DNA from: Roseovarius sp. 217
GTDB lineage: Bacteria; Pseudomonadota; Alphaproteobacteria; Rhodobacterales; Rhodobacteraceae
DNA: 64,000 bases
Reading direction: 5' to 3'
Assembly (NCBI RefSeq): GCF_000152845.1
Contig: NZ_CH902584.1
Location: 2,799,073-2,863,072 of the forward strand
The position numbers and the translations under genes were made by a program. Shown here one piece after another: positions 8,469-17,189 of this stretch. Within the stretch, counting starts at the first letter, position 1. Each line of letters starts with the position of its first letter. The notes beneath the pieces were generated by a model that saw only the letters and a list, made by a program, of their open reading frames with translations, searched no databases and was not told the DNA's origin.

Positions 8469-10826
8469 ATGTTATTCGGACTGGACGGGGTCGAGATCGG
8501 GCTGATCATCGTATTTCTGTGCCTCTTTGGAGGTATTCTATCGGGCTTTCCTGTGGCCTTTGCCATTGGCGGGGCGGGGATTTTGGCGTTTGGCATCATT
8601 GCCGGGCTCGACAGCGCGGGGCTGCTTATCCATCAGGCCATCGACACGTCGAGCGAGGCGTATAATGCCATCGTGGCCAGTGGTGTGCGGCCCGATGCGG
8701 TGTCAGTTTTCCGATATCCGGATTTGCCGCGCGCGGCGCAGCCGGTGTTTCCGCTGGGCTGGGAAGTGGCGCTGGATCGCAACGTGTCTTTCCTTGTGAA
8801 CCGGATCAACGAGCGCGTTCTGGCGGGGGCGTCCATCGAGACATTGTTGGCGGTTCTGATGTTCGTGATGATGGGGATCACGCTGGAACGCTCCAAGATC
8901 GCGAATGATCTCTTGACCACCATGGCGCGGGTCTTTGGCCCGCTGCCGGGCGGTCTTGCGGTGTCGGTCGTGGTGGTGGGCACCTTTCTTGCGGCCTCGA
9001 CCGGGATCGTGGGGGCGACCGTGGTGACGATGGGCCTGTTGAGCCTGCCCACGATGCTGCGCGCGGGCTATAGCCCGCAATTGGCGACGGGGGTCATCGC
9101 GGCGTCGGGCACCTTGGGGCAGATCATTCCGCCCTCGATTGTCATCGTGCTCTTGGGCACGCTGGCAGGCGATCTCTATTCGGTGGCACAGGAGAACCGG
9201 GCGCTGTCGGTGGGATGCACCGATGCGCTGACCTATCTGGGTGAGCCTGCGGTGGTGTCGGTGGGCACGCTCTTTCAGGCGGCGCTCTTGCCGGGGATAT
9301 TGCTGGCGGTGCTCTATGGGCTCTATGCCTTTGGCTATGCGCTGGTGAACCCATCCAAGGCACCGGCCGTTCAGGTCGCCGGTGGCACGCGCGGCGAGGT
9401 GATCACCCGTGGTGAGGGGTTCACATGGTTCCTCGGTGTGCCGGTGGCCGTGATTGCCGGGGTGATGCTGCTCTCGACGCTGGGTGTGGTTGGCAGTCAG
9501 GGCTTGATTGTCGACAGTTTCAGCGATCAGGGCGAGTCCGCGTCCTTGCGCACCAATGTGAGCCCCGACTGTCAGGCGGCGATGATCGAATTGCACGGTC
9601 AATCGAAATGGGATGCGGCGGTGGCAGAGCAACAGGGGATTGACGCCGCCGGTGGCGTGACCGCGAGCGTGCGCCTGACGCCCGAGGAAATCGCCGCGCT
9701 GCGCGTCCAGAAAGAGGCGGATGCCGCCCCTATCGGCACGGGCGTGGCGACATTGATGGTGATGTTCGCCCTCACCTTGGCGGTGGGCCGGGGCGTGGCG
9801 CCGTCGGCCAATCCGGCACCGCTCTTGATCGGGGCGTTCGGAATCCTGCTCGGACTTTTGGTGGATATCACCCTCATCCGACCGTCGACCTCAGCTGGGG
9901 TGACGGTGCTTTTGTTGCTCATCCCGCTGGCGATGGCCTGTTATGGCTGTGCCCATGGTGCGGTGCGGATGGCCAAGAACGAGCTCATCCGTGTGGTCTT
10001 TCCGCCGCTGGTGCTGATCGTGGCGGTGCTGGGGTCGATCCTGGGCGGGATCACCAACCCGACCCCGGCGGCGGCGCTGGGGGCAGGGGGGGCCATCATG
10101 CTCGCGGCCTATCGCAAGCTGCGTGATCAGGACCGGTCGCCCAAGATCATCATTCTGGCCACGCTGGCGGTGGTGCTGTCGATCCTGATCGGCATCAACT
10201 TTGACCTCCGGATCAATCAGGGCGGGGTCAGCTTTGAATCCTGGGTGGCGTTCTTCTTTGCCTATGCCGCCTATCTCTATGCGGTGTTCGGGCTCTTGTT
10301 CGCGTGCTGGGTGCTTTATACCGGTGGAGTGCTGAGCCCGGTGGTGCGCGAGACGGCCAAGGTCACGAGCATGGTCTTTACCATCCTGATCGGTTCGCAA
10401 CTCTTGAACCTCGTGGTGATCTCATTTGGGGGCGAGCATTACATTCAGGAATTCCTCAAGAGCTTTGACAATGAGCTTAAGGTCTTTCTGATCGTGATGC
10501 TGGTGCTCTTCATCCTTGGCTTCGTGCTCGATTTTCTCGAGATCATCTATATCGTGATCCCCATCGTGGGGCCGGTGATCTATGGCGGCACCTTTGATCC
10601 GAAATGGGTGACGATCATGATTGCGGTCAATTTGCAGACCTCCTTTCTGACGCCGCCCTTTGGTTTTGCGCTGTTTTATCTGCGCGGGGTGGCACCGAAG
10701 GAGGTCACGACGGGGCATATCTATCGCGGTGTGGTCCCCTTCGTGCTGATCCAAGTCGGGGCGCTTGGCCTTCTGTGGTTCTTTCCGACGATTGTCACGA
10801 TTGTGCCGGCGTTGATGGCGAACTGA
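8469..10826 (+). CDS. TRAP transporter large permease (DctM-type), enlarged
   Basis: This is the 785-residue channel-forming subunit of the TRAP system. The DctM family features are at both ends: FPVAFAIGGAGILAFGIIAG near residue 25, SGTLGQIIPPSIVIVLLGTL at about 215-235, and the C-terminal half with LQTSFLTPPFGFALFYLRG. Typical DctM proteins have about 430 residues. Here an extra block of roughly 300 residues separates the two halves. It contains a hydrophilic segment (about 350-430, with NVSPDCQAAMIELHGQ) and several additional hydrophobic helices. A hydrophilic insertion near residues 60-115 is also present. The frame is open throughout with no sign of a frameshift, so the enlargement looks genuine. 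Confidence 0.9.
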   Translation: MLFGLDGVEIGLIIVFLCLFGGILSGFPVAFAIGGAGILAFGIIAGLDSAGLLIHQAIDTSSEAYNAIVASGVRPDAVSVFRYPDLPRAAQPVFPLGWEVALDRNVSFLVNRINERVLAGASIETLLAVLMFVMMGITLERSKIANDLLTTMARVFGPLPGGLAVSVVVVGTFLAASTGIVGATVVTMGLLSLPTMLRAGYSPQLATGVIAASGTLGQIIPPSIVIVLLGTLAGDLYSVAQENRALSVGCTDALTYLGEPAVVSVGTLFQAALLPGILLAVLYGLYAFGYALVNPSKAPAVQVAGGTRGEVITRGEGFTWFLGVPVAVIAGVMLLSTLGVVGSQGLIVDSFSDQGESASLRTNVSPDCQAAMIELHGQSKWDAAVAEQQGIDAAGGVTASVRLTPEEIAALRVQKEADAAPIGTGVATLMVMFALTLAVGRGVAPSANPAPLLIGAFGILLGLLVDITLIRPSTSAGVTVLLLLIPLAMACYGCAHGAVRMAKNELIRVVFPPLVLIVAVLGSILGGITNPTPAAALGAGGAIMLAAYRKLRDQDRSPKIIILATLAVVLSILIGINFDLRINQGGVSFESWVAFFFAYAAYLYAVFGLLFACWVLYTGGVLSPVVRETAKVTSMVFTILIGSQLLNLVVISFGGEHYIQEFLKSFDNELKVFLIVMLVLFILGFVLDFLEIIYIVIPIVGPVIYGGTFDPKWVTIMIAVNLQTSFLTPPFGFALFYLRGVAPKEVTTGHIYRGVVPFVLIQVGALGLLWFFPTIVTIVPALMAN

Positions 10827-10860
10827 CGCCCAGACCGATGCGCGCCGGGCGCAGGTGGGT

Positions 10861-10898
10861 TTTGACAGGTGTGGCCGCGCAGGGTTGCACCTGTCAAA
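10861..10898 (+). terminator. Long stem-loop after the TRAP operon
   Basis: TTTGACAGGTG (10861-10871) and CACCTGTCAAA (10888-10898) form an 11-bp perfect stem around a 16-base loop, 35 bases after the large permease stop codon. There is no long T-run, so termination may be inefficient or factor-dependent. It sits between the TRAP operon and the tRNA-Ser gene and most probably ends the operon. Confidence 0.6.
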
Positions 10899-11008
10899 CC
10901 GGTCACGGTTGCCTGGGATGAGGGTTTTGGGGGCGGATGAAACTGATCCTCGAAACAGTCGAAATTTAGCCTTGTAACTCTCCCACATGGGCGGCTATAC
11001 GCGTCGGC

Positions 11009-11098
11009 GGAGCTGTGGCCGAGTGGTCGAAGGCGCTCCCCTGCTAAGGGAGTAGGCCCGGAAGGGTCTCGTGGGTTCGAATCCCATCGGCTCCGCCA
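11009..11098 (+). tRNA. tRNA-Ser (anticodon GCT)
   Basis: The 90-base sequence folds as a class II tRNA: acceptor stem GGAGCTG paired with CGGCTCC, an encoded CCA end, a long variable arm (CCCGGAAGGGTCTC), and anticodon GCT in the loop of CTCCC-CTGCTAA-GGGAG. The T-loop GGTTCGAATCC is canonical. It reads AGC/AGT serine codons. A recombinase remnant lies about 130 bases beyond its 3' end, which marks this tRNA as a likely past integration site. Confidence 0.97.
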
Positions 11099-11224
11099 CT
11101 AATTCCGCTTAAGGTATTGGTGTCCTTTGAAAAACACCCTCCAAAAACAGTCGCCCCCACATGTGTTCCCACGGTTGACGGCTGGCGCAATCGGGTCCCT
11201 CGCCGGGGCATGGCATGACTCGCG

Positions 11225-11504
11225 TCAGTCATCGGGTTTTCGTCCTGTGATCCGTTCCCGCCGACGTTCGCGGCTGATTTGGCGGTAGCTGCGCAGTGGT
11301 GTCATACCATCGGTGTGGCCAAGGTTTTGCGAACTGGTGACGATTTCGGCGACTGAAATTGCCGTCTTCGCCGCGTGGCGCGCCAGTATGTGCCGGAAGG
11401 CATGGGGGCCGTAGGTGGGCAGACCTGCTCGCGTGAAGGACTCGTTGACGACCTTGCGCAGGGGCTCGGTGGCTTGCCAAGGGCGGCGCGCGAAACGGGT
11501 CTTA
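11225..11504 (-). pseudogene. C-terminal remnant of a tyrosine recombinase (phage/island integrase)
   Basis: On the minus strand a frame without a start codon reads WQATEPLRKVVNE, then YGPHAFRHILARHAAK, then SQNLGHTDGMTPLRSY, and ends at a stop at 11225. The H-x-x-R-like motif (HAFRH), the LGH motif and the final tyrosine of the tyrosine recombinase active site are all present, but the N-terminal DNA-binding part and the first catalytic arginine are missing. Only about 90 codons remain. The fragment begins where the racemase gene upstream ends, and it lies beside the 3' end of tRNA-Ser. It is therefore a relic of an integrated element that has mostly been lost. The reading is direct; the identification rests on the motifs. 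Confidence 0.8.
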
Positions 11505-12164
11505 GCTTGATCGGGCGAGGCCAGTCACGACCGCCTTGGCAAGAAGGGCAGACGCGGCGACGCCGTCGATCAGGGGCAACTGCGTCCGTGCCGAGAGAGC
11601 ATCCTTGAGAGGCGCCATCCCCGCGCAGCCGAGCACGGCGCAGGTGGCGGCATCTTCGTGGCGGGCTCGTTCTATTTCGGCGGCGATGCGGTCGATGGTG
11701 TCCGGCGCGCCCGCGTCGATAGTCAACACCGGCAGGCCGCTTGCCCGCACCGAAGCGCAGGACGCTGCAAACCCCTGCTGGCGGATGTTGTCCTCAATCA
11801 CCGGGATCGAGACCGCCAGCGAGGTGACGACCGAGAACCTCAGCCCATGCAACTGTGCCATCACATAGCTGGATTGACCGATGCCCAAGACCGGGCATCC
11901 GGCGATCGCGCGCGCTTCGGTCAGGCCCGTGTCGTCGAAACAGGCGATCACGATGGCGTCGGCCCCCTGCGCCCGAGCGACGGGCAAGAGGGCCAAGAGA
12001 CCGGGCAGAGCGGCGTCGCCGTCTGCGCGGCCCTGAATGGCCGCCGGGCCGCTTGTGTTTGTCAGGCCAAAGATCTCGGCCTCTGGCAGCGCCTTGCGTG
12101 CGGCGGCGACGATGCCCGTCGTCATGCCGACGGTTGCGTTGGGATTGATATAGGCCAGTTTCAT
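11502..12164 (-). CDS. Asp/Glu/hydantoin racemase family protein
   Basis: This 220-residue enzyme belongs to the Asp/Glu racemase superfamily, close to hydantoin or allantoin racemases. It starts MKLAYINPNATVGMT, and both catalytic cysteines are present, C75 in VIACFDDTG and C180 in VLGCAGMAPL. The start at 12164 overlaps the permease stop codon by 4 bases (ATGA), showing translational coupling with the ABC importer, so it probably acts on the imported compound or a derivative. The last gene of the operon, it ends exactly where the recombinase remnant begins, so its original 3' end may have been altered. A paralogue with the same motifs lies at 38784 in the ureide cluster. Confidence 0.88.
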   Translation of the reverse strand: MKLAYINPNATVGMTTGIVAAARKALPEAEIFGLTNTSGPAAIQGRADGDAALPGLLALLPVARAQGADAIVIACFDDTGLTEARAIAGCPVLGIGQSSYVMAQLHGLRFSVVTSLAVSIPVIEDNIRQQGFAASCASVRASGLPVLTIDAGAPDTIDRIAAEIERARHEDAATCAVLGCAGMAPLKDALSARTQLPLIDGVAASALLAKAVVTGLARSS

Positions 12165-12997
12165 ATGCCTCTCCCCGCATCCGAGCCAAGCCGCGTGCGC
12201 CGCTTGTCCATGATCCATGCGCCGAGCAGGAAGACCGCGATAATCGCAAAGGAGAACAGCGTGGTGAGTGTGCCAAGCGCGTAGATCACCGGGGTGGTCA
12301 CGTTGGTTGTCATCCCGAAGATTTCCAGCGGCAGGGTATTGTAGCTGCCTGCGGTGAGCAGGGTGCGGGCGAATTCGTCATAGCTCAGGGTAAAGCCAAA
12401 GAGCGCCACCCCGATCAAAGAGGGCCCGATGATCGGCAATACCACGTAGCGAAGGGTTTGCCACGCGGTGGCCCCCTGATCGCGCGCGGCCTCTTCATAG
12501 CTTTTGTCGAACCGGTTGAAGACGGCGAACATGATGAGCAAGCCAAAGGGCAAGGTCCACGTCAGTTGCGCGCCGAACCCAGAGGTTGCCCAGTGAATCC
12601 GCAAGCCCAACTGGCTAAAGATCAACCCCACGCCGAGCGAGATCAGGATCGAGGGGATCACCAGCGCCGTGATGGCGGCGTAGAAGAGCAGGCCCGATCC
12701 GGCAAACCGCTTGCGAAAGGCCAGCCCCGCCATGATCGACACCACCACCGTGGTGATCATCACCATCAGTCCTAGAGCGAAACTGCGGCGGAACGCGCCC
12801 CAGATATCGCCCACGGCCTGTTCCTGAAACAGGTCACGGAACCAGTGCAGCGACAGACCGTTCATCGGAAAGGTCAGACCGCCCTGTGGGCCTTGGAAGC
12901 TGAGGATGCCGATGGTCAGGATCGGGCCGTAGAGAAACAGCACGAAGAGGCCGAAAAAGGCGGCCAGCACGTAGAAAGAGCGCGGTCGACGGCCCAT
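12161..12997 (-). CDS. ABC transporter permease, PotC-like
   Basis: This 278-residue inner-membrane protein is one of two permeases of a polyamine/opine-type ABC importer. It has six predicted membrane helices (for example FYVLAAFFGLFVLFLYGPIL) and the EAA loop EEAARDQGATAWQTLRYVVLP, which docks the ATPase. The start at 12997 (MGRRPRSFY) is chosen because AAGGAG lies seven bases upstream and because it avoids overlapping the previous gene; a start at 13024 is also open but lacks such a site. It directly follows the PotB-like permease and overlaps the racemase gene. Confidence 0.9.
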   Translation of the reverse strand: MGRRPRSFYVLAAFFGLFVLFLYGPILTIGILSFQGPQGGLTFPMNGLSLHWFRDLFQEQAVGDIWGAFRRSFALGLMVMITTVVVSIMAGLAFRKRFAGSGLLFYAAITALVIPSILISLGVGLIFSQLGLRIHWATSGFGAQLTWTLPFGLLIMFAVFNRFDKSYEEAARDQGATAWQTLRYVVLPIIGPSLIGVALFGFTLSYDEFARTLLTAGSYNTLPLEIFGMTTNVTTPVIYALGTLTTLFSFAIIAVFLLGAWIMDKRRTRLGSDAGRGI

Positions 12998-12998
12998 C

Positions 12999-13853
12999 TC
13001 AGAGCTCCTTGCGAATGTTGACAAAGCGCAGCAGGATCGCGATCACGATCAGCACGGTGCACAGCAACACAACGGCGGTTGCGGCGGCGGACGGGTATTG
13101 CAACAGGGCGATATCGTTGGAAATCAGCCGCCCCACATTGGCCCGCTGGCTACCCGACATGAAGCGCACCGTGATGAAATCGCCCATGACCAGCGTGACG
13201 ACAAAGATCGTGCCGATCATGATGCCGGGCTTGGTCAGGGGCAGGATCACATGCACCAGTGTCTGCACACCGCTTGCGCCGTTGTCACGCGCCGCCTCGA
13301 GCAGGGATTTGTCGATGCGCATCATGGTGTTGAAGATCGGAACCACCATGAAGAGCGTGTAGAGATGCACAAAGGCCAGGATCACCGAAAAATCGGAGTA
13401 CAAAAGCCACTCCAGCGGCGCGTCGATCACGCCCCAGGACAGGAGCGTCTGATTGGCAATCCCGTTGCGGCCAAGAAACGGAATCCATGAAATCATGCGG
13501 ATGATATTCGAGGTCCAGAAGGGGATCGTGCAGATCAGGAAGAGCGCGATTTGCATCGTCATGCTGCGCACATGAAAGGCCAGAAAATAGGCCACAGTAA
13601 ACCCGATGGTGAGCGTCAGCGCCCAAGTGATGAGGGCGTATTTCAGCGTCGCGCCGAACACCTGATAGGTCACGGCCGAGCCAAACAGGAATTCATAATT
13701 GTCGAACTGAAAGGCCGGGTAGATCGAGAACTCGGTCGCCCCCCAAAAGCTGACGATGACGATCATCACGATGGGGGCGATCAGGAACGCCAAAAGCACC
13801 GCAATCAGGGGCGCTGCCTGAAGCCAGCCCAAAAGATGGCGATTGGTCGTCAT
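12999..13853 (-). CDS. ABC transporter permease, PotB-like
   Basis: This 284-residue permease pairs with the PotC-like protein encoded downstream. About six hydrophobic segments are visible (LIAVLLAFLIAPIVMIVIVS at the N-terminus) and the EAA motif reads LEAARDNGASGVQTLVHVILP at about residues 185-205. The pair of permeases, the binding protein and the ATPase form the usual spermidine/putrescine-type set. A strong stem-loop lies between this gene and the binding-protein gene before it. The actual substrate is not known. Confidence 0.9.
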   Translation of the reverse strand: MTTNRHLLGWLQAAPLIAVLLAFLIAPIVMIVIVSFWGATEFSIYPAFQFDNYEFLFGSAVTYQVFGATLKYALITWALTLTIGFTVAYFLAFHVRSMTMQIALFLICTIPFWTSNIIRMISWIPFLGRNGIANQTLLSWGVIDAPLEWLLYSDFSVILAFVHLYTLFMVVPIFNTMMRIDKSLLEAARDNGASGVQTLVHVILPLTKPGIMIGTIFVVTLVMGDFITVRFMSGSQRANVGRLISNDIALLQYPSAAATAVVLLCTVLIVIAILLRFVNIRKEL

Positions 13854-13896
13854 GAGGCCTGCTCGTTTTGCTGGGGGTTGACCATGGGGATGCGCA

Positions 13897-13921
13897 GTCT
13901 GGGGGGTGTTTGCCCCCAGAC
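13897..13921 (-). terminator. Stem-loop between ABC binding-protein and permease genes
   Basis: GTCTGGGGG (13897-13905) and CCCCCAGAC (13913-13921) form a perfect 9-bp stem with a 7-base loop. In transcription order it follows the binding-protein gene and precedes the first permease gene, the same arrangement as in the TRAP operon at 7483. It probably lowers permease expression relative to the binding protein or protects the upstream mRNA. Confidence 0.65.
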
Positions 13922-13952
13922 GGGTGTCCCATCTCCGCGCGGCGGAAAGGCG

Positions 13953-15224
13953 TCATGCGGCGATGAACTCGTTCCACTTGCGGACCATATACTGGTTCTC
14001 GTCCATGACGGCGTTCCAGCAGGCGACTGCCCCCATGCGGTCATTGAACGACCCGCCGTCGCGCAAGTCGCCCGCCTGCGCCAGCGTATCGCCGGTGGGC
14101 GAGGTGATGACGTCGGTGGCGGGCTTGCCCTCGAACCAATAGCCCCATTCATTCTCGGACATGAAGGTCTTGGAGGTCTCGGGCACGGCTGAATAGTAGC
14201 CTTGGCGCATCAGATAGCCGCCGACCCAGCCCGAGAGATACCAGTTGATGTAGTCATAGGCCGCGTCCAGCTCCATGCCCGACAGCGACGAGGACAGGCC
14301 GATACCGCCGCCCCAACTGCGATAGCCTTCCTTGAGCGGTTGGTAGACGCACGGGATACCGCGTGACTTGACCGCCGTGATGGCGGGCGACCACATCGAC
14401 TGGATCACCACCTCGCCGCTCGCCATCAGGTTCACGCTCTCGTCAAAGCTCTTCCAGAAGGCGCGGAATTGGCCGTTCTTCTTGGCTTCGGTAAAGATCG
14501 CCATGGTCTTGTCGATCTCTTCGCGGGTCATGTTGCCTTTGTCGCCATACTGGACCTCTCCCATCGCCTCGCAGACCATGGCCATGTCCATGATGCCGAT
14601 GGACGAGATATCGAGGATCGAGGCCTTGCCCTTGAATTCCGGGTTCAGAAGCTCTGTCCAGCTTTCGATCGGGCGGCCGATCAGGTCGGGGCGGATGCCC
14701 AGGGTGTCGGCATTGTAGATGGTCGGGATCAGGGTCATCCAGCCGGTTTCCGCGCTGGCAAAGCTGGTGCTGCCGGGCCCGTCCACAAAGCCCACCGTAT
14801 GTGGGGCTGTGCCTTGGGCGATGGTCGAGTCGGGCGTCAGCTTGCCCGAGCGGAAGATGCCGACGATCTTGTCGTAATTGGCGATCCGTGCTGTATCCAT
14901 GGCCTGCAGGTTGCCGGTTGGCCAAACCTTCTTGCAGATCCAGTATTCGATATCGGCAATGTCAAAGCTGTCGGGCTGGGTGGCGGCGCGTTGGGTTACG
15001 CTGTCGCTGTCCAGTGCGGTCATCTCAAGCGTGAAGCCCAGGTCTTCCTTTACCTTGTTGGCGACGTCATTGAGGTTCGACACGCCGGTGCCGAACTGAC
15101 GCAGCACGATGTCTTTGGTATCTTGCGCCCAGAGCATCGGGGCGGGCAGGGCGGAGGCGGCGAGTGCCGCGCCCCCGGTCCTGAGCAGTGCGCGGCGGGT
15201 ATATCCGACCTTGGGTTTTGCCAT
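13953..15224 (-). CDS. ABC transporter substrate-binding protein, PotD-like, Tat-exported
   Basis: This 423-residue periplasmic protein captures the substrate for the importer encoded by its neighbours. It has a Tat-type signal (GYTRRALLRTGG, then a hydrophobic stretch, cleavage near LWAQD). The mature part shows the family 1 polyamine-binding fold pattern, with DSFDIADIEYWICKKVW and IPTIYNADTLGIRPDLIG. It is longer than classical PotD (about 350 residues). Related proteins in Roseobacter genomes are annotated for polyamines or opines, so the ligand is uncertain. It lies second in the operon, after the ATPase gene. Confidence 0.88.
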   Translation of the reverse strand: MAKPKVGYTRRALLRTGGAALAASALPAPMLWAQDTKDIVLRQFGTGVSNLNDVANKVKEDLGFTLEMTALDSDSVTQRAATQPDSFDIADIEYWICKKVWPTGNLQAMDTARIANYDKIVGIFRSGKLTPDSTIAQGTAPHTVGFVDGPGSTSFASAETGWMTLIPTIYNADTLGIRPDLIGRPIESWTELLNPEFKGKASILDISSIGIMDMAMVCEAMGEVQYGDKGNMTREEIDKTMAIFTEAKKNGQFRAFWKSFDESVNLMASGEVVIQSMWSPAITAVKSRGIPCVYQPLKEGYRSWGGGIGLSSSLSGMELDAAYDYINWYLSGWVGGYLMRQGYYSAVPETSKTFMSENEWGYWFEGKPATDVITSPTGDTLAQAGDLRDGGSFNDRMGAVACWNAVMDENQYMVRKWNEFIAA

Positions 15225-15274
15225 TGTTCTTGTCCTCTCTGTCCAGTGGATTGATGTGGTTGTGGTTCGACCTG

Positions 15275-16279
15275 TCAGGCTTCGAGGCGGTGCAACCGCC
15301 CTTCGTCCCAGCTGAGCTTGACCGCTTCGCCGGGTGATTTCGGGGATTGAAAGAATTGCGCTTCCGGCAAGAGGGCCAGCACCTCGTCGCCGCTCTCTGT
15401 GGCTGCGGTGACAGAGACCGAGGCCCCTTGGTATTCGACAGCGATCACCGTTGCGGGCATGCCGTCAGCCCCAAGCGATACTGCGTCGGCGCGTATCGTG
15501 ACCTTGCCGCCGGGCAGGGCGAGCACATTGTGCCCGCCGATGAACCGCGCCACGAACTCGGTGCGCGGCTGCGCCCATACCTCGCGCGGGGGGCCTGCTT
15601 GGGCGATCACCGCATCATGCATGACGACGATCTCGTCAGCCAGCGCCAGCGCCTCATCCTGACCATGGGTGACGTGGATAAAGGTGATACCCAGTTCACG
15701 CTGAAGTTTTTTCAACTCGGTGCGCATACGGATGCGCAGGAATGGGTCGAGTGCGGACAGCGGTTCATCCAGCAAGAGCACCTTGGGTTCCGTGATCAGC
15801 GCGCGCGCCAGCGCCACACGCTGCTGTTGGCCCCCCGAAAGCTGCGCAGGCAGGCGGTCGGCCAGATGTGTCATGTCGACCAGTTCCAGCAAGTCATTGG
15901 CGCGGGCGTGGCGCGTCCCCTTGTCCACGCCCTTCATGCGCAGGGAAAAGGCCACGTTGTCGCGCACCGAAAGATGCGGGAAGAGCGCGTAGTTCTGAAA
16001 CATCATAGCCGTTCCGCGCCGCGCGGGCGGCAATTGCGCTACGTCTTGTCCATCCAGCAGGATTGCGCCCTCGCTGACATCCTCATGGCCTGCGATCATC
16101 CGCAGGGTCGATGATTTGCCGCAACCGGACGGCCCCAAGAGGCAGACATAGCTGCCTTTGACAAAGACATGATTCAGATCGCGCACGGCCACCGTGTCGC
16201 CGTAGCGCTTGGTCAGGTGAACCAGTTCAAGATCGTATCCCGTGCGCATCAGGGCCCCCGTGCCATCCGTCGGGATCAC
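15275..16279 (-). CDS. ABC transporter ATP-binding protein, PotA-like
   Basis: This cytoplasmic ATPase powers the importer. Walker A (GPSGCGKSST), the Q-loop (MMFQNYALFPHLSV), the signature LSGGQQQRVALARAL, Walker B (VLLLDEPLSALDP) and the H-loop (THGQDEALALAD) are all visible, followed by a TOBE-like C-terminal domain to residue 334. A downstream methionine at 16249 (MRTGYDLELVHL) begins the conserved part and may be the true start. It is the first gene of a five-gene minus-strand operon (ATPase, binding protein, two permeases, racemase). The divergent GntR gene at 16503 and a palindrome in between suggest joint control. Confidence 0.92.
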   Translation of the reverse strand: MIPTDGTGALMRTGYDLELVHLTKRYGDTVAVRDLNHVFVKGSYVCLLGPSGCGKSSTLRMIAGHEDVSEGAILLDGQDVAQLPPARRGTAMMFQNYALFPHLSVRDNVAFSLRMKGVDKGTRHARANDLLELVDMTHLADRLPAQLSGGQQQRVALARALITEPKVLLLDEPLSALDPFLRIRMRTELKKLQRELGITFIHVTHGQDEALALADEIVVMHDAVIAQAGPPREVWAQPRTEFVARFIGGHNVLALPGGKVTIRADAVSLGADGMPATVIAVEYQGASVSVTAATESGDEVLALLPEAQFFQSPKSPGEAVKLSWDEGRLHRLEA

Positions 16280-16396
16280 CCTGTGCTGGCCAATCCGCGA
16301 AGGGGCAGCGTTTTTGCATGCGCCGGGGGGCGAAAACAGGAGTCGCCTGTTTTATTGGCCGACGCAGGCAGGCGCTGCGCAGAAAACAGAACAATG

Positions 16397-16406
16397 TTGT
16401 ATACAA
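16397..16406. promoter_or_regulatory. Candidate GntR (FCD) operator
   Basis: TTGTATACAA is a perfect 10-bp palindrome of the form bound by FCD-type GntR regulators (TNGT...ACNA). It lies between the divergent ABC operon and the gntR gene, where an autoregulating repressor would be expected to act. The site is inferred from its symmetry and position. Confidence 0.55.
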
Positions 16407-16502
16407 TGATGTCGGCAAGCGCAGACTGCTCGGTCACACTTGTCCCTTTCCATGCGAATCGGAAAAAGTGATAGTGCGAGGCGAACGGGTGGCGCGGAAA
16501 CC

Positions 16503-17189
16503 ATGAACAAGATTGAAACCAGAGCCTGGACCAGCGACACGGTCGTTGCAGACCTTGAGCGCGCCATCCATGAACATCGTTTGCCCCCCGGCACTAAGCT
16601 GGGAGAGGACGAATTGAGCGACGCCTATGGCATCAGCCGCACCATCGTGCGTGCGGCCCTGTTGGCCCTGTCTCACCGTCATCTGGTCGAGTTGAAGCGC
16701 AATCGCGGTGCCTTTGTCGCGCAACCGTCGGTGCGAGAGGCGCGCGAGGTGTTCGAGGCACGATCCCTGCTCGAACCCCGCACGGCACATTCCGCGGCCC
16801 TGCGCATGACTGATACGGACCTGACGCTCTTGCGGTCCAATATCCGCGACGAGCACGCCGCTCTGGACGCGGGCGAGAACGGTCGCGCTCTGCTCTTGTC
16901 CGGTCAGTTTCACGTCGAAATCGCGCGCATTGCGGATCAGAGCACGATAGAGGCCCTAATTTCGCAGTTGATCTCGCGGTCCTCGCTGATCATCGCGCTC
17001 TATTGGCGCCGCCGCGCTGCGCTCTGCGAAACACAGGCGCATCACGCGCTCCTTGATGCCTTTGCCAACCGCGACGCTGGCTTGGCCGAGCAACTGATGA
17101 AGAGCCACTTGCTTGATCTCGTGGCCTCGCTGGACCTGCGCACTGTCACCCAACCGCCTACTTGTTTGCGCGAGGCGTTGCAGCGATGA
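16503..17189 (+). CDS. GntR-family transcriptional regulator (FCD subfamily)
   Basis: This 228-residue regulator has an N-terminal winged helix (about residues 10-75: LPPGTKLGEDELSDAYGIS then RTIVRAALLALSHRHLVEL) and a C-terminal all-helical FCD ligand-binding domain (EVFEARSLLEPRTAHSAA to the end). The start at 16503 is the first methionine inside the conserved region. It is divergent from the ABC/racemase operon and most likely controls it, responding to the imported compound. It overlaps the following GNAT gene by 4 bases (ATGA). A similar FCD regulator guards the ureide cluster at 37971. Confidence 0.9.
   Translation: MNKIETRAWTSDTVVADLERAIHEHRLPPGTKLGEDELSDAYGISRTIVRAALLALSHRHLVELKRNRGAFVAQPSVREAREVFEARSLLEPRTAHSAALRMTDTDLTLLRSNIRDEHAALDAGENGRALLLSGQFHVEIARIADQSTIEALISQLISRSSLIIALYWRRRAALCETQAHHALLDAFANRDAGLAEQLMKSHLLDLVASLDLRTVTQPPTCLREALQR

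Noticed and set aside
11229-11480. An 83-codon minus-strand frame with a start codon at the recombinase remnant
   Set aside because: The recombinase motifs are in another frame; this one reads as low-complexity Arg/His-rich text.
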